Shown one piece after another: positions 8,711 through 15,359 of a stretch of DNA of 16,341 nt. A program made the position numbers and the translations under genes. The DNA comes from SAR86 cluster bacterium (GTDB lineage Bacteria; Pseudomonadota; Gammaproteobacteria; SAR86; D2472). The notes below the pieces were generated by a model. The model ran no database searches. It was not told the origin of the DNA and saw nothing but the letters and a program-made list of their open reading frames with translations. Position 1 is the first letter of the stretch, and each line of letters begins with the position of its first letter. The stretch lies in the NCBI GenBank assembly GCA_029248485.1, contig JAQWJG010000059.1, positions 1-16,341 on the forward strand. Direction: 5' to 3'.

Positions 8711-9124
8711 ATGAATTCTAGAATTTTATTATACTCGTTTGTTTTTCTAACCGGATTTATATTTAGCAAAACTCAATTTGAAGAGAAACAGATATTAAAT
8801 GTGGATGAAGCATTTGTTATTAATGCATCCATTCTAGAAAATAAAGTCTTTGTATCTTGGAAAATTAAGCCGGGATATTACTTATATAAAAAATCAATTT
8901 TAATTAAATCGGGTGATGATAAGCTTGAACATAGCTATTTATTAAAAGATGAATCGAAAATATCTGATGAATTTTTTGGTGAGTCAGCTATCTTAAAAGG
9001 AGTATTAGAGCTTGAAGCTGAGCTATTAGATGTTAATCTAACTGATCTTCAGAGCATTAAGGTAATTTATCAAGGTTGTGCTGAGGGAAAATACTGTTAT
9101 CCAAAAAGAATTAAAAGTTTATAA
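8711..9124 (+). CDS. Stand-alone DsbD N-terminal (alpha) domain protein
   Basis: This 137-residue protein matches only the periplasmic alpha domain of the thiol:disulfide interchange protein DsbD. Residues 1-19 are a probable signal peptide (MNSR, then a hydrophobic stretch). The segment WKIKPGYYLYKKSI (50-63) corresponds to the cap-loop strand of E. coli DsbD, DEFFGES (86-92) to its conserved FxG segment, and YQGCAEGKYCYP (120-131) to the active-site motif with Cys123 and Cys129, a CX5C spacing identical to E. coli. These are the only cysteines. In full-length DsbD this domain passes electrons to DsbC, DsbG and cytochrome c maturation proteins and is recharged by a membrane domain and a C-terminal thioredoxin domain; both are missing here, and only 42 bp separate the stop from aroQ. 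The gene sits where pseudomonads carry full dsbD (before aroQ-accB-accC), so reduction of an ancestral dsbD is the likeliest origin. Confidence 0.87.
   Translation: MNSRILLYSFVFLTGFIFSKTQFEEKQILNVDEAFVINASILENKVFVSWKIKPGYYLYKKSILIKSGDDKLEHSYLLKDESKISDEFFGESAILKGVLELEAELLDVNLTDLQSIKVIYQGCAEGKYCYPKRIKSL
8728..8733 (-). promoter_or_regulatory. -10 box for the esterase operon
   Basis: On the minus strand TATAAT is read from 8733 to 8728, which would start transcription near 8721 and give a leader of about 31 bases before the esterase ATG. The box lies inside the coding region of the divergent DsbD-alpha gene. No convincing -35 hexamer is seen 16-18 bp upstream. In such AT-rich DNA a perfect match by chance is quite possible. 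Confidence 0.35.
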
Positions 9125-9150
9125 AATCGTTTAACTTCTACGAAAAACAA

Positions 9151-9156
9151 TATAAA
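9151..9156 (+). promoter_or_regulatory. Possible -10 box before aroQ
   Basis: TATAAA (followed by AT) lies 10 bases before the aroQ ATG, in the only real gap of the rightward gene string. It would put the start of transcription near 9163, leaving a leader of only 3-4 bases. The sequence before the ATG is a run of A residues with no Shine-Dalgarno site. A loose TTTAAC (9130-9135) lies 15 bp upstream as a poor -35 candidate. Confidence 0.3.
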
Positions 9157-9166
9157 ATCCAAAAAA

Positions 9167-9607
9167 ATGAAAATATTAGTAGTACATGGTCCTAATTTAA
9201 ATCTTCTTGGTATTAGAGAGCCTGAGGTATATGGCTCGGCAACGATGGAAGAAATTAATCAGGGCTTAGAAGAAAGAGCAAACTCTCACGATATTGAGAT
9301 AGAGGCTTTTCAAAGCAATGCTGAACATGAGATTGTCACCAAACTTCAAGACTCAATGAATCAAATAGATTTTGTAATTATTAATCCAGGGGCACTAACT
9401 CATACCAGTATTGCAATTCGAGATTCTCTGCTAGGCATAGAAGTTCCATTTTATGAGGTTCATATTTCTAATATATTTGCAAGAGAAGAGTTTAGGCATA
9501 AATCCTATTTTTCAGATATAGCAAATGGTGTTATATGTGGGTTTGGAACTCAAGGTTATGACCTAGCGCTTAGACATATCATAGATAACTTTAAGGATAA
9601 AAAATAA
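9167..9607 (+). CDS. aroQ: 3-Dehydroquinate dehydratase, type II
   Basis: AroQ removes water from 3-dehydroquinate to give 3-dehydroshikimate in the shikimate pathway; type II enzymes form cytoplasmic dodecamers. The 146-residue length is standard. Visible motifs: [17 protein letters not shown] (7-23), which includes the lid residues Arg17 and catalytic Tyr22; QSNAE (49-53); NPGALTHTS (73-81), which binds substrate; His99 in EVHISN; and Arg110 in [15 protein letters not shown]. The Gly usually found after QSNxE is His54 here. The TAA shares its last base with the accB ATG (TAATG), so aroQ heads the aroQ-accB-accC unit known in pseudomonads and many other gammaproteobacteria. It has no Shine-Dalgarno site of its own. 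Confidence 0.97.
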   Translation: MKILVVHGPNLNLLGIREPEVYGSATMEEINQGLEERANSHDIEIEAFQSNAEHEIVTKLQDSMNQIDFVIINPGALTHTSIAIRDSLLGIEVPFYEVHISNIFAREEFRHKSYFSDIANGVICGFGTQGYDLALRHIIDNFKDKK

Positions 9608-10038
9608 TGGATATTAGAAAGATAAAAAAATTAATTGAAATGCTACAAGAATCAGATCTAACTGAGATTGAAGTTCAGGAAGGAGAAGAGTCAGTAAGAA
9701 TTGCGCGTGGAAATAATCAATCGCTCGAAACCAAATCTACTTTTGTTGCTCCTAGTGTCATCAGTGCTCCAATAGAAAATAAGGAAATCTCAGCAGTTGA
9801 ATCTGGCTCGATAATTAGGTCACCTATTGTTGGTACTTTTTATAGAAAGCCAGCACCAGACAAACCACCTTTTACTGAAATTGGCAATCATGTTAATGCA
9901 GGTGATGTTGTTTGCATTGTTGAGGCAATGAAAATGATGAATGAAATTAAATCAGAGTTTACGGGCAAAGTTTCAGCTATAAATATTGAAGATGGCGAAC
10001 CTGTTGAATTTGATCAATCTCTAATCGTCATAGATTAA
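9607..10038 (+). CDS. accB: Biotin carboxyl carrier protein of acetyl-CoA carboxylase
   Basis: AccB carries the biotin that is carboxylated by AccC and then used to make malonyl-CoA, the first step of fatty acid synthesis. The 143-residue protein has the N-terminal [13 protein letters not shown] helix, a flexible middle (about 36-66), and a C-terminal biotinyl domain. EAMKMMNEI (106-114) contains the biotinylated Lys109; [18 protein letters not shown] (72-89) includes the protruding thumb typical of acetyl-CoA carboxylase BCCPs, which separates it from lipoyl domains. The start overlaps the aroQ stop by one base and is served by AAGGA (9593-9597) 9 bases upstream, one of the better ribosome sites in the window. 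The stop overlaps accC in the same TAATG way. Confidence 0.98.
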   Translation: MDIRKIKKLIEMLQESDLTEIEVQEGEESVRIARGNNQSLETKSTFVAPSVISAPIENKEISAVESGSIIRSPIVGTFYRKPAPDKPPFTEIGNHVNAGDVVCIVEAMKMMNEIKSEFTGKVSAINIEDGEPVEFDQSLIVID

Positions 10039-11381
10039 TGTCAAAAAAAATTCTAATTGCCAATCGAGGGGAAATAGCTCTGCGAGCTCTTCGAGCATGT
10101 AAAGAATTAGACCTAAAAACGGTAGCGATATACTCATCTGGAGACAAGGAGCTCAAACATTTAAGATTAGCAGATGAAACTGTGTGCGTTGGCCCTGCAA
10201 GTCCACTGGAAAGCTACCTAAATATTCCTTCAATCCTCTCAGCCGCTGAGCTCACGAGATCAGATGCAATATACCCTGGATATGGTTTTCTTGCAGAAGA
10301 TGCAGATTTTGCTGAAAGATGTGAGGCTAGTGGGTTTACATTTATTGGGCCCTCCTCAAATGTAATTCGCCAAATGGGCGATAAAATTACTGCGAAAGGT
10401 CTGGCTGAAGAGTCTAATATTCCCATCGTACCTGGATATAAGGGGGAAATCCCTGAAACCGATGAGGCAATTAAAGAAATAGCTGCTGGAGTTGGTTACC
10501 CTATGATGATTAAAGCATCCGCTGGAGGCGGCGGAAGAGGAATGAGGGTTGTACAAGAAGAATCTGAATTAATTGCATCATTGCAACTGACCAAACAAGA
10601 GGCAATGAATGCTTTTGGAAATGACACCATATATTTTGAAAAGTTTATTCAAAACCCCCGCCATATAGAAGTACAAATTGTTGCTGATGGTCAAGGAAAT
10701 GCTATTCATCTTGGAACCAGAGATTGCAGCATGCAAAGAAGACACCAAAAAATTATAGAAGAGGCTCCTGCGCTAGATGTCAATCAAGAATCCTTGGAAA
10801 AAACATTAAAAGCATGCTTAACGCTTTGTCAGAATATTCAATATTCTGGTGTAGGCACGCTTGAGTTTCTCTATGAAGATGGTGAATTTTATTTCATTGA
10901 GATGAATACCAGAATCCAGGTTGAGCATCCTGTGTCTGAAATGATTACTGGATTTGATATTGTCAAAGCACAATTAAAAATTGCTTTAGGAATGGAAATA
11001 ACTCTTGATCAAAAAGAAATTATATTCAGGGGACATGCAATGGAATGCAGGATAAATGCTGAAGATCCAGAGACGTTTGTTCCGTCACCTGGAATTATTA
11101 ATAAAATGCATCCACCAGGAGGCTTTGGAGTGAGGTTTGATTCTCATATCTATTCAGGATATGTGGTACCACCTCACTATGACTCCCTGCTTGCAAAAAT
11201 TATTACAACTGCAAATACAAGAGAATCATGTATAAAAAGAATGTTAAGTGCTCTAGATGAATTTTTTGTAGATGGCATCAGTACAAATCACTCTTTGCAT
11301 CAAAAACTTTTAGAAGATAAAACATTCTGTGAGAACAAACATAATATTAACTATCTTGAAGGATCTTTTTTAGAAAAATGA
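10038..11381 (+). CDS. accC: Biotin carboxylase subunit of acetyl-CoA carboxylase
   Basis: AccC uses ATP and bicarbonate to carboxylate biotin on AccB. The 447 residues match the 449 of E. coli. Visible elements: N-terminal ILIANRGEIALR (5-16), GYGFLAE (81-87), Lys116 and Lys159 for ATP binding, the glycine-rich loop GGGGRGMR (163-170), His209, metal ligands Glu276 (TLEF) and Glu288 (FIEMN), and MNTRIQVEHPVSE (289-301) with catalytic Arg292. All catalytic positions are kept. The ATG shares a base with the accB TAA and has no Shine-Dalgarno site, so synthesis is probably coupled to AccB. The TGA overlaps the leuS ATG (ATGA). The usual gammaproteobacterial follower prmA is absent. The carboxyltransferase genes accA and accD are not in the window. 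Confidence 0.98.
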   Translation: MSKKILIANRGEIALRALRACKELDLKTVAIYSSGDKELKHLRLADETVCVGPASPLESYLNIPSILSAAELTRSDAIYPGYGFLAEDADFAERCEASGFTFIGPSSNVIRQMGDKITAKGLAEESNIPIVPGYKGEIPETDEAIKEIAAGVGYPMMIKASAGGGGRGMRVVQEESELIASLQLTKQEAMNAFGNDTIYFEKFIQNPRHIEVQIVADGQGNAIHLGTRDCSMQRRHQKIIEEAPALDVNQESLEKTLKACLTLCQNIQYSGVGTLEFLYEDGEFYFIEMNTRIQVEHPVSEMITGFDIVKAQLKIALGMEITLDQKEIIFRGHAMECRINAEDPETFVPSPGIINKMHPPGGFGVRFDSHIYSGYVVPPHYDSLLAKIITTANTRESCIKRMLSALDEFFVDGISTNHSLHQKLLEDKTFCENKHNINYLEGSFLEK

Positions 11382-13783
11382 GTGTTAAAGAATATAATCC
11401 GGCTGAAGTAGAGAGCCTAATTCAGCAATCATGGAAGCAGAATAATTCATACAAAGCTTCGCCCTCTCAAACAAAAGAGAAGTTCTACTGCCTCTCAATG
11501 TTTCCATATCCTTCTGGAAAATTACATATGGGTCATGTTCGCAATTATACGATTGGAGATGTAATTTCTAGATTTAAAAGAATGCAAGGCTTCAATGTTT
11601 TCCAGCCAATGGGGTGGGATGCATTTGGTCTGCCTGCTGAAAATGCGGCAATAAAAAACAAAGTTGATCCCCAAAGCTGGACTGAACAAAATATTGAAAA
11701 TATGAAATCACAATTAGAGAGACTTGGCTTTAGTTATGATTGGTCAAAAGAGCTTAAAACCTGTGATCCTAATTATTTTAAGTGGGAGCAAGAAATTTTT
11801 ACCATGCTCCAAAAGAGAGGCCTTGTATATAGAAAAAAATCCTTAGTGAATTGGGATCCTGTTGATGAAACGGTCCTAGCAAATGAGCAAGTGATAGATG
11901 GTAAGGGATGGAGATCTGGAGCGACTGTCGAGCTAAAAGAAATTGATCAATGGTTTTTAAAGATCACTGATTATGCAGATGAATTACTTTCATCAGTTGA
12001 AAGTTTGGATTGGCCAGAAAATGTAAAAGCTATGCAAAAAAACTGGATTGGCAAATCATTTGGGTCAGAGATAAAATTTTCTCTTAATAATGAGGAGGAC
12101 TTAACTGCTTTTACTACAAGAATTGATACTTTGTATGGAGTTACTTACATAGCTATTTCTCCAAATCATCCATTAGCTCAAAATCTTGCTCAAGAAAACC
12201 CAGAAATCAGTGACTTTGTTAAACAATGTAACGAAACTAAAATGGCAGAAGCTGATATGGCTAAGGCAGATAAATTAGGCTTCAAAACAAATTTAAAAGT
12301 ACGGCACCCCTTCTTAGATATGAATCTAGATGTATGGATTGCGAATTATGTTCTGATGGACTATGGCACTGGGGTGGTGATGGGTGTTCCAGCACATGAT
12401 GAGAGAGATTATGAGTTTGCCAAAAAATATAATATTGAAATTAAAAAAGTAATTGAATGCGATGAACTGCCATCTCCTAAAAAAGGAAAACTGATCGACT
12501 CTGACTGTTTTACTGGCCAGGAATCAGATGAAGCAATTCGGAATATTAATGCTTGCTTAGAACAGAATGAAATTGGTAAAAGCATTGAAAATTTTAGACT
12601 CAGAGACTGGGGAGTAAGCAGGCAAAGATTTTGGGGCTGCCCCATACCTGTTATCTATGAAGATGGCGAGCCTATTTTTTTAGAGGATAAGGATCTTCCT
12701 GTTAAGTTACCCAAAATCCAAGATGGAGAATCCCCAAAACCATTGAGTCAAAATAAGAATTTTTTTGATTTAGGTCCTGGAAAGTCTCGTGAAGTTGATA
12801 CTTTTGATACGTTTGTAGATTCATCCTGGTATTACGCAAGATTTACTGCGGCAGATAACAATGAAAAAGCATTAGATGAAAATTCAAAGTATTGGCTTCC
12901 TGTAGATCTTTATGTTGGCGGGATTGAACATGCAATCTTGCATCTTCTTTATTCGAGATTCTTTCACAAGGCAATGAGAGATATAGGTCTTGTTGATGGT
13001 GATGAGCCCTTTAAAAAACTGCTCACACAAGGCATGGTACTCAAGGATGGCTATAAAATGTCAAAGTCTAAAGGTAATACCGTAGATCCACAAAAGTTCA
13101 TTGATCAATATGGGGCTGACACAATCAGGCTTTATATGATGTTTACTTCTCCCCCTGAACAGTCCCTGGAATGGTCAGACACAGCAATTGAAGGCTCGTT
13201 TAGATTCTTGAAGAGGGTTTGGAATCTTGTATCAGAAAGAAAGCAATTTTCTGAACAGCAGCCAAAAGATTTTACAAAACTTGAGCTGGAACTTCGTCAA
13301 AAAAGTCACAAAACTTTAAAAAAAGTCACTCATGATTATGCTGAGCGCAATTCATTCAATACGGCAATAGCATCGATAATGGAATTATTAAATGCAGTGC
13401 CTGAATCATTTAAGGCTGATGATGCAACCAGAGCACAAAGATTCTGCCTAGATGAGGTAATTCAATTTACATTAAAAATGTTATCACCCATTACTCCACA
13501 CATCAGTCTTTATTTGTGGCAACAATATTCAGAGTCTGAGGGTGATGATTTTGAGAATTCTTGGCCAATATTCAATGAAGATTTTCTTCAATTAGAGGAA
13601 TTTCAACTCATTATTCAAGTAAATGGAAAAGTTAGAGGGAAAGAAAATATTTCTGTGGATACAGAACAAGTTCAGTTAGAGATACTCGCAAAAGAAAATG
13701 AAAATGTTAAAAAAATTCTAGCTAACCAACCCATAAAAAAGGTAATCTATATAAAAGAAAAATTAATAAACTTCGTAATCTAA
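11378..13783 (+). CDS. leuS: Leucyl-tRNA synthetase without the leucine-specific domain
   Basis: LeuRS charges tRNA-Leu with leucine. This class I enzyme has HMGH at 50-53 and KMSKS at 560-564. The CP1 editing domain is present: TTR at 246-248 with Thr251, and GVPAHDERDYEF (336-347) with Asp344, equivalent to the editing aspartate of E. coli. The C-terminal tRNA-binding end (VNGKVRGK, 748-755, and a final KLINFVI) is intact. At 801 residues it is about 60 shorter than the 860 of E. coli. The deficit maps to one place: QGMVLKDGYKMSKS runs directly into the signature, where E. coli and other gammaproteobacteria have an insertion of about 50 residues. The ZN-1 region reads NWDPVDETVLANEQ and then GKGWRSGA, with none of the cysteines seen in E. 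coli. The start overlaps accC by 4 bp with GAAGGA about 14 bases upstream. Confidence 0.97.
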   Translation: MSVKEYNPAEVESLIQQSWKQNNSYKASPSQTKEKFYCLSMFPYPSGKLHMGHVRNYTIGDVISRFKRMQGFNVFQPMGWDAFGLPAENAAIKNKVDPQSWTEQNIENMKSQLERLGFSYDWSKELKTCDPNYFKWEQEIFTMLQKRGLVYRKKSLVNWDPVDETVLANEQVIDGKGWRSGATVELKEIDQWFLKITDYADELLSSVESLDWPENVKAMQKNWIGKSFGSEIKFSLNNEEDLTAFTTRIDTLYGVTYIAISPNHPLAQNLAQENPEISDFVKQCNETKMAEADMAKADKLGFKTNLKVRHPFLDMNLDVWIANYVLMDYGTGVVMGVPAHDERDYEFAKKYNIEIKKVIECDELPSPKKGKLIDSDCFTGQESDEAIRNINACLEQNEIGKSIENFRLRDWGVSRQRFWGCPIPVIYEDGEPIFLEDKDLPVKLPKIQDGESPKPLSQNKNFFDLGPGKSREVDTFDTFVDSSWYYARFTAADNNEKALDENSKYWLPVDLYVGGIEHAILHLLYSRFFHKAMRDIGLVDGDEPFKKLLTQGMVLKDGYKMSKSKGNTVDPQKFIDQYGADTIRLYMMFTSPPEQSLEWSDTAIEGSFRFLKRVWNLVSERKQFSEQQPKDFTKLELELRQKSHKTLKKVTHDYAERNSFNTAIASIMELLNAVPESFKADDATRAQRFCLDEVIQFTLKMLSPITPHISLYLWQQYSESEGDDFENSWPIFNEDFLQLEEFQLIIQVNGKVRGKENISVDTEQVQLEILAKENENVKKILANQPIKKVIYIKEKLINFVI

Positions 13784-14908
13784 ATGAACTACATCATTCC
13801 TTTCGATGACTACCCAATTCATCAAGCCATAGAACCAATTACCATACCTGGACCTACTGATAGAAATTTTTATGACAGATACTTTTTCAATGGAATGGAT
13901 CCTGAGAATGAGTACATTTTTGAAATAGGTATAGGACTCTATCCAAATAGACATGTAATTGATGCTCACTTCAGCATTTCTTACAAAGGTAAGCAGTATT
14001 CATTTCATGCTAGTCAACGTTTAAATCAAAGCAGGGTTCCAATAAACATTGGTCCTATGTGTTTAACAATTGATGAGCCTATGAATGAATTAACATTTTC
14101 TTTAAAAGATCCTGATAATAAACTCAACTGCAATCTAAAGTTTACAGCCAATTCTGTGGCGCATCAGGAACCTCGATCACTGATGATGGAAGGTACTAGA
14201 ACCATCATGAATACAATTAGATTCACGCAACTAGGTAAGTGGACAGGCGAGATATCGACTGAAGCGGGAACACTGAATCCTCAAGCAATATATGGCATTA
14301 GAGATAGGTCATGGGGTGTTAGGCCAGTGGGAGAAGCAGAAGGCGGAGCCCCTGGAATGCTAAACCAAGAGCCTGGAGTTTATTGGTGCTGGGCTCCAGT
14401 TCATTTTGATAACTTTTGTACTCAATTTGGTACATTTGAAGATAGGGATGGTAATACAACACAAATTTCTGGGCATAAATTACCTCTGTATAAAGATATG
14501 TCTTCAGTCCCTTCTGATATCAAAGTTGAAACTATTCATTCTCTTCATCACTCGGTTAATTGGCAGAAAGGCTCTCGCTGGGCTACGGGTGCAAAAATAT
14601 CAGGCATGCTTAACAATAAAGAGAAATTTGATCTGGAACTAGAAACTATGGGTCCGATATTTTTCTGTAAAGGCATTGGCTATCAACATGACGAGTGGAA
14701 GCATGGTATTTGGAAAGGTGAAAGCGAAACAGGCTATGAAGTATGGGACTTGGCAGAGATCGATCCAGGAGACTATACCTTTTTTCATACGCACCAAATT
14801 GCCAAGGCAACATTAGGCTCAGAACAAGGTATTGGGATGTTGGAAAACTTAGTGGTTGGAAGACATGATCCATCTGGCTTTGAAGATTTTTTCGATGGAG
14901 CAAAATAA
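13784..14908 (+). CDS. Conserved protein of the CrtC/AttH lipocalin-like type (DUF7064/DUF7065-like), function unknown
   Basis: A 374-residue protein without signal peptide or membrane segment, probably cytoplasmic. I recognise the pattern of uncharacterised proteins often labelled as hydroxyneurosporene synthase (CrtC)-like: DRYFFNGMD (31-39), YPNRHVIDAHFS (53-64), GIRDRSWGVRPVG (171-183), a Trp-rich VYWCWAPVHFD (199-209), GIGYQHDEWKHGIWKG (297-312) and ENLVVGRHDPSGF (354-366). Members of the CrtC superfamily have tandem lipocalin-like barrels that hold hydrophobic molecules such as carotenoids or lipids; catalysis is shown for CrtC itself but not for this group. The ATG directly follows the leuS stop with no spacer or Shine-Dalgarno site, and the 3' end overlaps lptE by 14 bp. 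It sits between two genes that are normally adjacent, so it is probably an insertion into the ancestral leuS-lptE-holA unit. No carotenoid gene is nearby, so a role in carotenoid synthesis is not supported. Confidence 0.65.
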   Translation: MNYIIPFDDYPIHQAIEPITIPGPTDRNFYDRYFFNGMDPENEYIFEIGIGLYPNRHVIDAHFSISYKGKQYSFHASQRLNQSRVPINIGPMCLTIDEPMNELTFSLKDPDNKLNCNLKFTANSVAHQEPRSLMMEGTRTIMNTIRFTQLGKWTGEISTEAGTLNPQAIYGIRDRSWGVRPVGEAEGGAPGMLNQEPGVYWCWAPVHFDNFCTQFGTFEDRDGNTTQISGHKLPLYKDMSSVPSDIKVETIHSLHHSVNWQKGSRWATGAKISGMLNNKEKFDLELETMGPIFFCKGIGYQHDEWKHGIWKGESETGYEVWDLAEIDPGDYTFFHTHQIAKATLGSEQGIGMLENLVVGRHDPSGFEDFFDGAK

Positions 14909-15359
14909 ATTTAATAGGTATTTCCTAATACTTATATCTTGCTTTGTAATTTCTAGCTGTCAGCTAAACTGGATTGAAGAGCGTCAAATATATCTGAATA
15001 AAATTGAGTTTGGATTGAGCATCAAAGATTCATTTAAACAAAAATCAAAAAAATATTTCATTCAAGATTCATCTAACAGCAATCTAAATCTAAAAATATC
15101 AAATCTTCAATTTAAGAAAAAAAATTTTTACGGAGGCTCTTCTGCAAGAGCAAAACAGATAGAAATTATTGGTAAGCTTGAATATAACTTCACAAACATA
15201 TCCTCAAGCAAAAACGGCACCCTCCAGATATCAGCCTGGATTCCAGTTAATGAAAATAATCCGCAAGCAGAAATGAATGCGCAAAGAAAGATTGCTGAAG
15301 AGTTAGAATTTTTATTGCTGGAAGATCTTGCTCAGGAGTATTGGTTAATTGAAAGTTAA
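14895..15359 (+). CDS. lptE: LPS-assembly lipoprotein LptE
   Basis: LptE is the outer-membrane lipoprotein that plugs the LptD barrel and helps insert lipopolysaccharide into the outer leaflet. The 154-residue product has a lysine- and arginine-containing start, a hydrophobic core FLILISCFVI and a lipobox ISSC with Cys22 as the lipidated residue. The rest fits the divergent family: beta strands around residues 60-110 and a C-terminal helix NPQAEMNAQRKIAEELEFLL resembling the end of E. coli LptE. Identification relies strongly on position: leuS-lptE-holA is the standard gammaproteobacterial order. The ATG at 14895 was chosen because it gives a proper lipoprotein signal; upstream TTG 14856 and ATG 14865 would add a non-signal extension. 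The gene overlaps its upstream neighbour by 14 bp and holA by 11 bp. Confidence 0.82.
   Translation: MEQNKFNRYFLILISCFVISSCQLNWIEERQIYLNKIEFGLSIKDSFKQKSKKYFIQDSSNSNLNLKISNLQFKKKNFYGGSSARAKQIEIIGKLEYNFTNISSSKNGTLQISAWIPVNENNPQAEMNAQRKIAEELEFLLLEDLAQEYWLIES
15334..15338 (+). promoter_or_regulatory. Shine-Dalgarno site that decides the holA start
   Basis: AGGAG lies 10 bases before the TTG at 15349, inside the end of lptE. No ATG or GTG occurs in the holA frame between the in-frame stop at 15346-15348 and the conserved N-terminal region, so this site and the TTG together define the likely start. Confidence 0.65.

Noticed and set aside
9125..9166. Possible frameshifted continuation of DsbD (membrane domain) after the alpha-domain gene.
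   Set aside because: Only 42 bp remain before aroQ, and no frame encodes hydrophobic helices, so a simple frameshift cannot explain the short protein.
13763..13969. Open frame of 68 codons antisense to the CrtC-like gene start.
   Set aside because: It lies opposite a well-supported gene, has no recognisable motif or ribosome site, and is expected by chance.
14856..14894. Longer lptE start at TTG 14856 or ATG 14865.
   Set aside because: The added residues would precede the lipoprotein signal and overlap the upstream gene further; ATG 14895 gives a standard signal peptide ending in the lipobox.
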